From the NCBI GenBank assembly GCA_023395615.1, contig JAEWYP010000073.1, forward strand, positions 1 to 14,934: DNA of 14,934 bases. The letters run 5' to 3'. This DNA comes from Bacillota bacterium. Lineage in GTDB: Bacteria; Bacillota; Clostridia; Christensenellales; Aristaeellaceae. Both the position numbers and the translations under genes were made by a program. The stretch's first letter is position 1. Every line of letters starts with the position of its first letter. Below are positions 1 through 7,391 of this stretch, in pieces. The notes beneath the pieces are model-generated. The model was not told the DNA's origin. It saw only the letters and a program-made list of their open reading frames with translations, and did no database searches.

Positions 1-878
1 AACAGCCGCTGCAAGCCGACAGGTGCGGTGCGTACGCGTGGATCCGCCTCGATACGGGCCTGATCCTCCGGTGTGTTCAGCTTCACATGGCGAACCAGCG
101 AACCGCCCATCTCTTCTTCCTTCAGCAGCATCATGCCGTCTGTAAGCTCCCGTACCGCCTCCGGCGCACCGGAAACGCTCAGGTAGCCGTTTTGAAGCTC
201 TTCCACCGTGCCCGCGCAAAGCAGATGACCCGCATCGATCAATACCGCGTAATCCAGCACGCGCGCCACTTCGTCGATCAGGTGGGTGGATACCAGGAAC
301 ATGCGGTGCGGATTCCGGCGTTTTTCCTCCACCAGCAGATCGTAAAAGCGTTCCCGCATCACCGCGTCCAGGCCCAGGCTGGGTTCGTCAAACACCGTCA
401 GGTCCGCGCCGCTGGCCAGTCCCACACAGAGCATCAGCCCGGTCTGCATACCGCGGCTGAAGGTTTTCATTCGCTTATTCATCGGCAGTTCAAAGCGGGC
501 AATCAATTCCCGCGCATAAGGATCGTTCCAGTTGGGAAACAGCCCTTTGCATACATAAAACAGGTCCCCGATTTTGGATAGGCTGCCGAAGTCCGGCGTA
601 TCCCCGATCAGGCACAGTTTCCCCAGCGCGCGCGCATGGTCGTATACCTTTTCTCCTTCAATCTGTGTTTCGCCCACATTGGGCTTAAGCATCCCGCTGA
701 CAATGCGCAGCAGCGTGCTTTTCCCCGCGCCGTTGCGGCCCAGCAGGCCGACAATTTTACCTGCCGGGATGGTCAGGCTCAGGTCGTTCAGCGCCTGTGT
801 ATTGCGAAAACGACGGCTGACGCCGCTTACCTGCAGGGCGGCAGTTTCCGCGTGATGGGTCATCGAGTCCGTTTGCAT
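1..878 (-). CDS. ABC transporter ATP-binding protein, YtrB-like (C-terminus outside window)
   Basis: This is the nucleotide-binding subunit of an ABC transporter, which hydrolyses ATP in the cytoplasm to power a membrane partner. The visible 292 residues hold a Walker A motif GRNGAGKST near residue 48, a divergent signature FSRGMQTGL in place of LSGGQ, a Walker B LTVFDEPSLGLDA and the switch histidine in LVSTHLIDEVA. The divergent signature and the long tail after the ATPase core (about residues 215-292) resemble YtrB-type ATPases, whose partners are usually encoded next door under a GntR-type repressor. No permease or repressor is visible; the permease may lie beyond base 1. I chose the ATG at 878, ten bases after AAGGAG (889-894). 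An ATG at 883 hits a stop quickly and one at 863 lacks a site. The substrate cannot be told. The frame is open to the left edge, so the end is missing. Confidence 0.9.
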   Translation of the reverse strand, partial: MQTDSMTHHAETAALQVSGVSRRFRNTQALNDLSLTIPAGKIVGLLGRNGAGKSTLLRIVSGMLKPNVGETQIEGEKVYDHARALGKLCLIGDTPDFGSLSKIGDLFYVCKGLFPNWNDPYARELIARFELPMNKRMKTFSRGMQTGLMLCVGLASGADLTVFDEPSLGLDAVMRERFYDLLVEEKRRNPHRMFLVSTHLIDEVARVLDYAVLIDAGHLLCAGTVEELQNGYLSVSGAPEAVRELTDGMMLLKEEEMGGSLVRHVKLNTPEDQARIEADPRVRTAPVGLQRL

Positions 879-921
879 CTCATCTTCACTCCTTGGCATT
901 CATATTGCTCATAACAGGGCT

Positions 922-950
922 ATTATACCCGAAACAGAAAGACTTGGAAA
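922..950 (-). promoter_or_regulatory. SigA-type promoter of the ABC ATPase gene
   Basis: Reading the minus strand, a perfect TATAAT (922-927) is preceded by TTTCCA (945-950), four of six matches to TTGACA, with exactly 17 bases between. Transcription would begin near 915 and give a leader of about 37 nt before the ATG at 878. This makes the ATPase the first gene of its own transcript rather than part of the leuS transcript. Confidence 0.6.
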
Positions 951-1072
951 GAATCGCCTGCCATATCCCGCCATACGTGGTTCCAAACCGGCAGGATGGC
1001 GTTTGACCCTTTCATAGCCCAGGCACACCACCGCCGTCTCACTCAAATACAACGATTAAACTTTCGATATGA

Positions 1073-1111
1073 AACGGGCGAGGCGGTGATATGCCACCGC
1101 TCCCGCCCGTT
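1073..1111 (-). terminator. Hairpin after leuS, probable weak terminator
   Basis: The outer stem is AACGGGCG (1073-1080) with CGCCCGTT (1104-1111). The inner stem is GCGGTG (1083-1088) with CACCGC (1095-1100). A small internal loop separates them and the terminal loop is six bases. On the minus strand it starts about 46 bases after the leuS stop codon and is followed by TTTCATAT, so the U-run is poor. It fits as the end of the synthetase transcript, because the next gene has its own promoter. A transcription-only role is inferred from position and shape. Confidence 0.45.
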
Positions 1112-1157
1112 CCAATTCGCATCTTCGACTTCAGCAATACCAAAGCGCATCCGCGGT

Positions 1158-3584
1158 TTATTTAACGATCAGGTTGCAAAGCCTTCCCGGTACGAAAATC
1201 AGCTTGACCAGCTGGCGGTCGCCCACAAGGGCCTTAATTTCGTCGCGCTGAGGCAGTTCCTTTTGCGCCTGCGCATCCGTCATGTCCGGGTCGATGGTGA
1301 TGTGGCCGCGCACCTTGCCCAACACCTGCACGGCAATGTCAATCTCGCTGCGCTTCATCGCCTTTTCATCATAAGCGGGCCACGGTTCAAAAGCCAGTTC
1401 GGTGCCAAAGCCCATCTCCTGCCACATTTCTTCGCAGATATGGGGGGCGACAGGCGCCAGCAGCAGGATCAGCGTTTTCAGTTCGTCGCGCGTGCAGCCG
1501 CCCGCCGCGCCGAATTCGTTCACCAGCGTCATCATGGCGGCGATAGCCGTGTTAAACTTCATGGCCTCGTAATCGTCGCCAACCTTCTTGATGGTTTCAT
1601 GCATCAGCGGAGTCAGCGCCTTCTGGTACCCCGCGCCGTCCTTGATCGTATCCATCAGCCGCCATACGCGATCCAGGAAACGGCGGCACCCACGAGCGCC
1701 GTTGGTGCTCCACGGAATCGCCTGGTCGAACGCGCCCATGAACATTTCATACAGGCGGGTGGCATCCGCGCCGATTTCCGCGATGCAATCATCGGGGTTC
1801 ACGACGTTGCCGCGGGATTTGCTCATTTTTTCGCCGTTTTCCCCCAGAATCATCCCATGGCTGGTGCGTTTCTGGTAGGGTTCCGGGCAGGGCACCACGC
1901 CGATATCGTACAGGAACTGATGCCAGAACCGGCTGTACAGCAGGTGCAGCGTGGTATGCTCCATGCCGCCGTTGTACCAGTCCACATTCATCCAGTAGCG
2001 CAGCGCCTCCGGCGAGGCAAACGCCTTATCATTGTGCGGGTCGCAATACCGCAGGAAATACCAGCTGCTGCCCGCCCACTGGGGCATGGTGTCGGTCTCG
2101 CGCTGTGCGTGGCCGCCACAGATGGGGCAGGTCGTGTTGACCCACTCGGTCATTTTGGCCAGCGGGCTCTCCCCGTTATCGGTCGGCTCGTAGTTTTCCA
2201 CATTGGGCAGCAATACCGGCAGCTGATCTTCCGGCACGGGCACGGTGCCGCAATGCGGGCAGTGCACCACGGGAATCGGCTCGCCCCAGTAACGCTGACG
2301 GCTGAAAACCCAGTCGCGCAACTTATAGTTGATTTTTTTCGTGCCAAGGCCCTTCTCTTCGAGCCAGTCGATGATTCTCCGCTTCGCATCCGCCACCCGC
2401 AGACCGTTGAGGAAATCGCTGTTGACCAGCGTGCCGTCCTGCACGTCGGTATAGGCTTCCTTTGTGATGTCTCCGCCCGCGATCACCTCAATAATCGGCA
2501 GATGGAATACCGTGGCAAACTCATAGTCGCGGGTATCGTGCGCGGGAACCGCCATGATGGCGCCGGTGCCGTAGCTCATCAGCACGTAGTCGCTGGCCCA
2601 GATGGGGATCTCCTTGCCGTTTACAGGGTCAATGGCACGCAGACCCTTCAGCTCCACACCGGTCTTTTCCTTGTTCAGCTCCGTACGCTCAAAATCGCTC
2701 TTGCGCGCGGCGGTTTCCCGGTATGCCTGCACCTCGCTGTAATTGGTGATTGCGGATTGATATTTCTCGATAAAAGGATGTTCAGGGCTCACCACCATAT
2801 ACGTCGCGCCGAAAAGCGTGTCCGGCCGGGTGGTAAACACGCGCAGCTTGTCATCCGTGCCCGCGATGGCGAAATCAACCTCAGCGCCCTCGCTGCGGCC
2901 GATCCAGTTGCGCTGCTGCACCTTTACCTTCTCGATAAAGTCCACATGGTCCAGTCCGTCCAGCAGTTTCTGCGCGTAATCGGTAATGCGTAGCATCCAC
3001 TGGCTTTTCACCTTGCGCACCACTTCGCCGCCGCAGCGCTCGCACACGCCGTTGACCACTTCTTCGTTGGCCAGGCCGCACTTGCAGCTGGTGCACCAGT
3101 TGATGGGCATTTCGGCCTTGTAGGCCAACCCGTGCTTCAGCAATTGCAGGAAAATCCACTGCGTCCATTTATAATACCCGGGGTCGGTGGTGTCCACCTC
3201 GCGGGTATAATCGAACGAAAAACCCAGCTTATGCAGCTGTTCGCGGAAATGCGTGATATTCTGCTGGGTTACGATGGAGGGATGCACGTGGTTCTTAATC
3301 GCGTAATTCTCCGCGGGCAGACCGAACGCGTCGTACCCGATGGGATAAAGCACGTTATAGCCTTCCATGCGGCGTTTGCGCGCGATAATATCCATGGCGG
3401 TGTAGCTGCGCGGGTGCCCTACGTGCAGCCCCGCGCCACTGGGATACGGGAACTCGATCAGCCCGTAAAATTTCGGCTTATCACTGGGGAACTGGGCGCA
3501 GAACGTGCCCTCTTCCGCCCATTTCTTCTGCCACTTGCTTTCAATCTGATCCGGATTATACGGTGGACGCTGTTCCTGATACAT
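1158..3584 (-). CDS. leuS: Leucyl-tRNA synthetase
   Basis: LeuRS charges tRNA-Leu with leucine in the cytoplasm and hydrolyses misacylated tRNA. The class I HIGH motif is HVGH (residues 54-57), and KMSKS is EKMSKSRGN near residue 586. Two Cys pairs, CTSCKC and CERCGG, look like a zinc module, and a second set, CPHCG and CPICGG, lies in the middle. The CP1 editing domain has the Thr-rich TTRPDTLFG and GTGAIMAVPAHDTRDYEF with its conserved editing Asp. About 808 aa is normal for bacteria. The frame also opens with a TTG at 3590, but that is only four bases after AAGGAG (3595-3600), whereas the ATG at 3584 is ten bases away, a spacing seen for other genes here, so I use the ATG. It is the last gene of glnS-gltX-leuS, 59 bases after the gltX stop. 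Confidence 0.97.
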   Translation of the reverse strand: MYQEQRPPYNPDQIESKWQKKWAEEGTFCAQFPSDKPKFYGLIEFPYPSGAGLHVGHPRSYTAMDIIARKRRMEGYNVLYPIGYDAFGLPAENYAIKNHVHPSIVTQQNITHFREQLHKLGFSFDYTREVDTTDPGYYKWTQWIFLQLLKHGLAYKAEMPINWCTSCKCGLANEEVVNGVCERCGGEVVRKVKSQWMLRITDYAQKLLDGLDHVDFIEKVKVQQRNWIGRSEGAEVDFAIAGTDDKLRVFTTRPDTLFGATYMVVSPEHPFIEKYQSAITNYSEVQAYRETAARKSDFERTELNKEKTGVELKGLRAIDPVNGKEIPIWASDYVLMSYGTGAIMAVPAHDTRDYEFATVFHLPIIEVIAGGDITKEAYTDVQDGTLVNSDFLNGLRVADAKRRIIDWLEEKGLGTKKINYKLRDWVFSRQRYWGEPIPVVHCPHCGTVPVPEDQLPVLLPNVENYEPTDNGESPLAKMTEWVNTTCPICGGHAQRETDTMPQWAGSSWYFLRYCDPHNDKAFASPEALRYWMNVDWYNGGMEHTTLHLLYSRFWHQFLYDIGVVPCPEPYQKRTSHGMILGENGEKMSKSRGNVVNPDDCIAEIGADATRLYEMFMGAFDQAIPWSTNGARGCRRFLDRVWRLMDTIKDGAGYQKALTPLMHETIKKVGDDYEAMKFNTAIAAMMTLVNEFGAAGGCTRDELKTLILLLAPVAPHICEEMWQEMGFGTELAFEPWPAYDEKAMKRSEIDIAVQVLGKVRGHITIDPDMTDAQAQKELPQRDEIKALVGDRQLVKLIFVPGRLCNLIVK

Positions 3585-3643
3585 ATACAAAGAACTCCTT
3601 ACTTATCCATTGCGCTTCTCTGCCCGCTACAGCTTCTACCCGT

Positions 3644-5095
3644 TCAGCCGCCCAGCTTACCAATGGCGGCATCCAGCCTGCGCAGCGTTTCGTCTCTGCC
3701 CAGCAGATAGGCGATTTCAGTCGCGCCGCCGGGCGTGCTTTCCAGCCCGCTCAGGGCCACGCGTACCGGCCACATCATCTGCCCGGTCTTTAACCCGTTC
3801 TGCGCGGCAAGCGCCATCAGGCAATCCTTCAGCGGCTCCTCGCCAAAATCGGTCACCGCCGCCAGCGCGGGCCGCGCCAGTTGCAGCGCCGTCAGGCTGA
3901 TCGCCGGATCGGTTTTCATTTTTTTATGGGTGTAAAGGCTTACGTCATATTCCGGCAGCTCGGCCAGAAAGCGCACCATGTCCGGCACGCGGTTAAGCAC
4001 CTCGGTACGGCCGTGCATCAGCTCCGCCAGCCTCCGGTAATCCATGTTTTTCCCCGCAAGCGCCTTGTCGAACCACGGAGCAGCCATTTGCAGGTAGGTT
4101 TCGAAGTCCATCTTCTTGATGTACTCGCTGTTGAACCACACCAGCTTTTCCATGTTGAAGATAGCCGGAGACTTGGAAAGCCCGTCCAGATCAAACGCAT
4201 CCACCAGTTCGGACAGCGTGAAAAACTCGCGCTCTTCCTTGGGACACCAGCCCAGCAGGGCGATAAAGTTGATAATTGCTTCCTTTACAAAGCCCTGCGC
4301 CAGCAAATCCTCAAAGCTGGGGTCGCCGTACCGCTTGGAAAGCTTCCGCGTCGCGTCCTTCATCACCACGGGCAGATGCACGTAGATGGGTGTTTCCCAA
4401 CCGAAGGCCTCGTACAGCAGGTTATATTTCGGGGTAGAGCTCAGGTATTCCGTGCCGCGCATCACGTGGGTGATCTTCATCAGGTGATCGTCCACGACGT
4501 TGGCAAAGTTATAGGTCGGCAGGCCGTCCGCCTTGATAAGCACGTTGTCGTCCAGCGTGTCGCAGGGAACCTCCACATGGCCGAAAAGCGCATCCTCGAA
4601 GCTCGCGGTGCCGGTCGACGGCACGTTCTGGCGAATCACAAACGGCTCGCCGCTTTGCATGCGGCGCTTCGCCTCGTCCTTTGGGATGTTCAGGCAATGC
4701 TTGTCGTACTTAAACTGCTCGCCCCGCGCGGTCGCGGCGTCGCGGCGCTCCTGCAGCTCCTCCTTGGTGCAAAAACAGGGGTAAGCCGCGCCGCTTTCCA
4801 CCAGCTGCATGGCGTAGGGCAGGTACAGGTCACGCCGTTGGGTTTGGATATAGGGGCCGTAATCGCCGCCCACGTCCGGGCCCTCGTCGTACAGCAGCCC
4901 CGCCTCGCGCATACTGTGGTAGATCAGGTCCACCGCGCCGGGCACCTCACGTTCCTGATCGGTATCCTCAATGCGCAGGATAAACTTTCCGCCGTTTTTA
5001 CGCGCGAACAGATAGGCGTACAGCGCCGTGCGCAGACCGCCAAGGTGCAGGTAGCCCGTGGGGCTGGGGGCGAATCGGGTGCGGACTTCTGACAT
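3644..5095 (-). CDS. gltX: Glutamyl-tRNA synthetase
   Basis: GluRS attaches glutamate to tRNA-Glu. The 483 residues begin with RFAPSPTGYLHLGG, whose HLGG (17-20) is the GluRS form of HIGH. The KMSKS equivalent is RKLSKRYGD near residue 252. The C-terminal third is the helical anticodon-binding part. A zinc-type site is visible: Cys107, Cys109 and Cys134 have the spacing of the E. coli enzyme, but the fourth position is Asn136 rather than His, so metal binding is uncertain. The ATG at 5095 follows AAAGGA with normal spacing. Because a GlnRS is encoded just upstream, this enzyme need only charge tRNA-Glu (discriminating type); that is inferred from context, not from residues. It lies 75 bases after glnS and 59 bases before leuS, so is probably co-transcribed with both. 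Confidence 0.96.
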   Translation of the reverse strand: MSEVRTRFAPSPTGYLHLGGLRTALYAYLFARKNGGKFILRIEDTDQEREVPGAVDLIYHSMREAGLLYDEGPDVGGDYGPYIQTQRRDLYLPYAMQLVESGAAYPCFCTKEELQERRDAATARGEQFKYDKHCLNIPKDEAKRRMQSGEPFVIRQNVPSTGTASFEDALFGHVEVPCDTLDDNVLIKADGLPTYNFANVVDDHLMKITHVMRGTEYLSSTPKYNLLYEAFGWETPIYVHLPVVMKDATRKLSKRYGDPSFEDLLAQGFVKEAIINFIALLGWCPKEEREFFTLSELVDAFDLDGLSKSPAIFNMEKLVWFNSEYIKKMDFETYLQMAAPWFDKALAGKNMDYRRLAELMHGRTEVLNRVPDMVRFLAELPEYDVSLYTHKKMKTDPAISLTALQLARPALAAVTDFGEEPLKDCLMALAAQNGLKTGQMMWPVRVALSGLESTPGGATEIAYLLGRDETLRRLDAAIGKLGG

Positions 5096-5170
5096 GGTTA
5101 ACGTTCCTTTCGGTGTGAAAAATCGTTTGGTTGGCGTCGTTCCCTTTCGGTATCACCGGAGCAGGTCGTG

Positions 5171-6901
5171 TTACGCTTTAACTTCCTTTTTAAAGCTGTC
5201 CTTCAGGCCCACCACCAGATTAAATACGGCCTTTTCGGCGGTGGAATCCGGGTCTTTGCAGAAATAGCCCATCCGGAGGAACTGGTACTTATCTCCCGTT
5301 TTAGCGTCCGCCAGCGACTTTTCCATAAATCCATGGCAGGTAACGAGGCTGTTTGGGTTCAGATGCTTTAAAAAATCCTTTTTCAGCGCGCTGCTGGGCA
5401 CGGCGGCCTCTTCCTCAGGCTTATCCTCCTGCGCGGCTTCGTCGGCCTGAGCGTCTTCCTCCGCCAGCAGCGGTTCGTACAGGCGGGCTTCCAGCGGCAG
5501 GTTTTCCGTCGCGCTCACCCAGTGCAGGGTGCCCTTCACTTTGCGGTTGGCGCCCTCGCTGCCGTTGCGGGTATCCATATCCACGGTGCAGTACACGCAG
5601 GTTACGTTGCCGTTCTCATCTTTGTCGCAGCGGTCGGCGCGGATGATGTACGCGCCCTTCAGGCGCACCTCGCCGCCCAGGAACAGGCGGAAGTACTTCT
5701 TCGCGGGCACTTCCATAAAATCTTCCTGCTCGATGTACAGTTCCCGCGTCAGTACGCTCGGGTGAGTGCCCCACTCGGGATGGTCGGGGTGGTTTTCCAG
5801 CGGAAGCTCGTCCCGCTTGTCCTCCGGCCAGTTGGTCAGCACCAGTTTCAGGGGCCGCAATACGGCCATGGCGCGCGGCACGGTTTGGCCCAAGTCCTCG
5901 CGCACGCAATGCTCCAATAGCGCGAGGTCCACAACGCTGTCCGCCTTGGCAACACCGATCCGGTCGATAAAATCGCGGATCGCGGCGGGGGTGTAGCCGC
6001 GGCGGCGCAGGGCGCACAGGGTGGGCATGCGCGGGTCGTCCCAGCCGGAAACATAGCCGCCCTCCACAAGCATGCGCAGGTAACGTTTGCTCATGATGGT
6101 GCGGGTCAGGTTCAGGCGGCTGAACTCGATCTGCCGGGGCTTGCCGGGCAGTTTGTTCTGCGCGTGCTCCACCACCCAGTCGTACAGCGGACGATGATCC
6201 TCGTATTCCAGGCTGCACAGGCTGTGGGTGATCCCCTCCAGCGCGTCGCCGATGGGATGGGCAAAATCGTACATTGGGTAAATACACCATGTTTTGCCCG
6301 TGCGGTGATGCTCTTTAAATAAAATCCGGTACATGGCCGGGTCGCGCATGTTGATGTTGGGGCTGGCCATGTCGATCTTCATCCGCAGGATCATACTGCC
6401 CTCGGCATGTTTGCCCGCCTTCATCTCTTCAAACAGGCGAAGGCTTTCCTCCGCCGGGCGATCGCGCCACGGGCTGTTCTTGCCCGGCTGGGTCAACGTT
6501 CCGCGGTACTCGCGCACCTGCTCCGGGGTCAGCTCATCCACATAGGCAAGACCGCGTTTGATCCAATCCATAGCAATGTCAAAGCACTGCGGATAATACT
6601 CGCTGGCGAAAAACAGGCCGCCCTTCCAGTCGAAGCCCAGCCAGCGGATATCTTCCTCGATCCCCTCCACAAACTCGGTTTCCTCTTTGGCGGGGTTGGT
6701 ATCGTCAAAACGCAGGTTGGTAAGACCCCCGAAATGTTCGGCGGTCGCAAAGTCCGCCACCAGCGCCTTGCAGTGGCCGATATGCAGGTAACCGTTGGGT
6801 TCCGGCGGGAAGCGGGTGTGCACGCGCTGGTAACGGCCGCTCTTCAAATCTTCTTCGACGAAATCCCAGATGAAATTTGCCTTTTTCGCGGGCGTTTCCA
6901 T
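5171..6901 (-). CDS. glnS: Glutaminyl-tRNA synthetase with acidic C-terminal insert
   Basis: GlnRS charges tRNA-Gln directly with glutamine, avoiding the GatCAB amidation route. It opens METPAKKANFIWDFVEEDL and has FPPEPNGYLHIGH (HIGH at 40-43), FDDTNPAKE and the KMSKS equivalent IMSKRYL near residue 268. The C-terminal half is the beta-barrel anticodon-binding region, ending with FLKHLNPNSL and GYFCKDPDSTAEK. The frame is open further upstream to 7006, but such starts lie above the promoter at 6957-6985. The start is therefore 6901 (AAAGG about 12 bases before it) or possibly 6913, where AAAGG touches the ATG. The family's usual N-terminus favours 6901, giving 576 aa against about 554 in E. 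coli. The extra length includes an Ala/Glu-rich insert near residues 477-505. It is first in the operon with gltX and leuS. Confidence 0.96.
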   Translation of the reverse strand: METPAKKANFIWDFVEEDLKSGRYQRVHTRFPPEPNGYLHIGHCKALVADFATAEHFGGLTNLRFDDTNPAKEETEFVEGIEEDIRWLGFDWKGGLFFASEYYPQCFDIAMDWIKRGLAYVDELTPEQVREYRGTLTQPGKNSPWRDRPAEESLRLFEEMKAGKHAEGSMILRMKIDMASPNINMRDPAMYRILFKEHHRTGKTWCIYPMYDFAHPIGDALEGITHSLCSLEYEDHRPLYDWVVEHAQNKLPGKPRQIEFSRLNLTRTIMSKRYLRMLVEGGYVSGWDDPRMPTLCALRRRGYTPAAIRDFIDRIGVAKADSVVDLALLEHCVREDLGQTVPRAMAVLRPLKLVLTNWPEDKRDELPLENHPDHPEWGTHPSVLTRELYIEQEDFMEVPAKKYFRLFLGGEVRLKGAYIIRADRCDKDENGNVTCVYCTVDMDTRNGSEGANRKVKGTLHWVSATENLPLEARLYEPLLAEEDAQADEAAQEDKPEEEAAVPSSALKKDFLKHLNPNSLVTCHGFMEKSLADAKTGDKYQFLRMGYFCKDPDSTAEKAVFNLVVGLKDSFKKEVKA

Positions 6902-6956
6902 ACCGTGCGCCATCCTTTCAATCGCCGTTCGCCTATGGTTCCGACGGCATTGTAAC

Positions 6957-6985
6957 ATTATAGAACGAAACCGAAACATTGGCAA
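6957..6985 (-). promoter_or_regulatory. SigA-type promoter of the glnS-gltX-leuS operon
   Basis: On the minus strand TTGCCA (6980-6985, five of six) and a perfect TATAAT (6957-6962) are separated by exactly 17 bases. Transcription should start near 6950, leaving about 49 nt before the glnS ATG at 6901. That leader is too short for a T-box, and no T-box sequence is seen. The promoter also rules out translation starts upstream of it. Confidence 0.8.
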
Positions 6986-7031
6986 GGCCCGCGGCCTGTT
7001 TTCCACATTTTCAGCCCCTCGGGGAGGCGAA

Positions 7032-7047
7032 CGAAAATCTGTTTTCG
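7032..7047. promoter_or_regulatory. Inverted repeat between the divergent promoters, possible operator
   Basis: CGAAAA (7032-7037) and TTTTCG (7042-7047) form a perfect inverted repeat around TCTG. It ends 16 bases before the -35 box of the gcv promoter and lies in the roughly 78 bases separating the -35 boxes of the two divergent promoters. Its shape suits a small dimeric regulator, but six-base arms can occur by chance. Near-copies of AACGAAAAT and ACGAATTTTC surround it. No regulator gene is present in the window to pair with it. Confidence 0.25.
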
Positions 7048-7063
7048 GAAACGAATTTTCAGT

Positions 7064-7092
7064 TTGACTTTGCCTGTTGCCTGCCTTATACT
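7064..7092 (+). promoter_or_regulatory. SigA-type promoter of the glycine cleavage operon
   Basis: TTGACT (7064-7069, five of six) and TATACT (7087-7092, five of six) are spaced by exactly 17 bases. The transcript should begin near 7099-7100, about 22-26 nt before the first bases of the glycine riboswitch and about 290 nt before the gcvT start. It points away from the glnS promoter. Confidence 0.8.
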
Positions 7093-7120
7093 TACCGTGA
7101 CAACAGAACAGGGAAACGCT

Positions 7121-7307
7121 CGGCTGACGGTTTGGGGAGAGCGCGGAACGCCGCAGGGCGCGTCCGCCGCCGAAGGTGCAAGCTCGCAGAAGCTCTCAGG
7201 CAAAAGGACCCGAACCCGACGAAGCTCTGGAAAGCAGCAATGCACCGAAGAGGCAATCCGCCATTGTTCGGTTCGGCGGTGAAACTTTCAGGTAAACGGA
7301 CAGAGGC
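7121..7307 (+). promoter_or_regulatory. Tandem glycine riboswitch (two aptamers)
   Basis: Two consecutive aptamers match the glycine riboswitch family. In aptamer 1, P1 is TTTGGG (7131-7136) with CCCGAA (7209-7214), and P2 is GAGAGC (7137-7142) with GCTCTC (7192-7197). Conserved core pieces are GCCGCCGAAGGTGCAA and AGGCAAAAGGAC. In aptamer 2, P1 is CTCTG (7225-7229) with CAGAG (7301-7305) and P2 is GAAAG (7230-7234) with CTTTC (7285-7289); its core pieces are GCACCGAAGAGGCAA and AGGTAAACGGACAGAG. The leader GA at 7126-7127 faces the linker GA at 7218-7219 just outside P1 of aptamer 1, where the family forms a leader-linker kink-turn. The genes downstream encode glycine cleavage, the classic target. 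Binding glycine should raise expression through the terminator that follows. Confidence 0.95.
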
Positions 7308-7357
7308 GCGAGGAAAGCGGCCGCCATCGGCCGGGCTTTCTTTGCAGCCTGTTTTTT
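7304..7357 (+). terminator. Regulated intrinsic terminator of the glycine riboswitch
   Basis: A long stem-loop runs from AGGC (7304-7307) through the arm 7308-7323, loop CCAT (7324-7327) and the return arm 7328-7345 to GCCT (7347-7350). It has a GG bulge at 7333-7334 and one extra A at 7346. After one G come six T (7352-7357). The foot AGGC/GCCT uses bases of the 3' strand of aptamer 2 P1 (7301-7307). When glycine holds P1 together, the foot should open and leave about six unpaired bases between stem and U-run, spoiling termination. This reading agrees with the known ON behaviour of gcv riboswitches; the pairing is seen, the switching is inferred. Confidence 0.8.
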
Positions 7358-7391
7358 GTTTGCCGCTTAATCTGAAAGGAGTGTGAACCCT

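Noticed and set aside
957..995. Inverted repeat CCTGCC/GGCAGG with inner GGTT/AACC, as an operator or the leuS terminator.
   Set aside because: Long loop, no T-run on the minus strand side, and a position just upstream of the ABC promoter; the 1073-1111 hairpin is the stronger terminator candidate.
996..2993. A 665-codon open frame on the plus strand.
   Set aside because: It is antisense to leuS, whose motifs are unambiguous, and its product has no recognisable motif and a skewed His/Arg/Val composition typical of the opposite strand of a GC-rich gene.
3881..5092. A 403-codon open frame on the plus strand.
   Set aside because: It lies opposite gltX, with the same composition bias and no family features.
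6902..6956. T-box leader for the synthetase operon.
   Set aside because: The leader is only about 49 nt, with no stem I/antiterminator layout and no T-box core sequence.
6902..7006. N-terminal extension of glnS by up to 35 codons.
   Set aside because: It would start upstream of the promoter at 6957-6985, and GlnRS proteins begin at about the METPAKKANF position.
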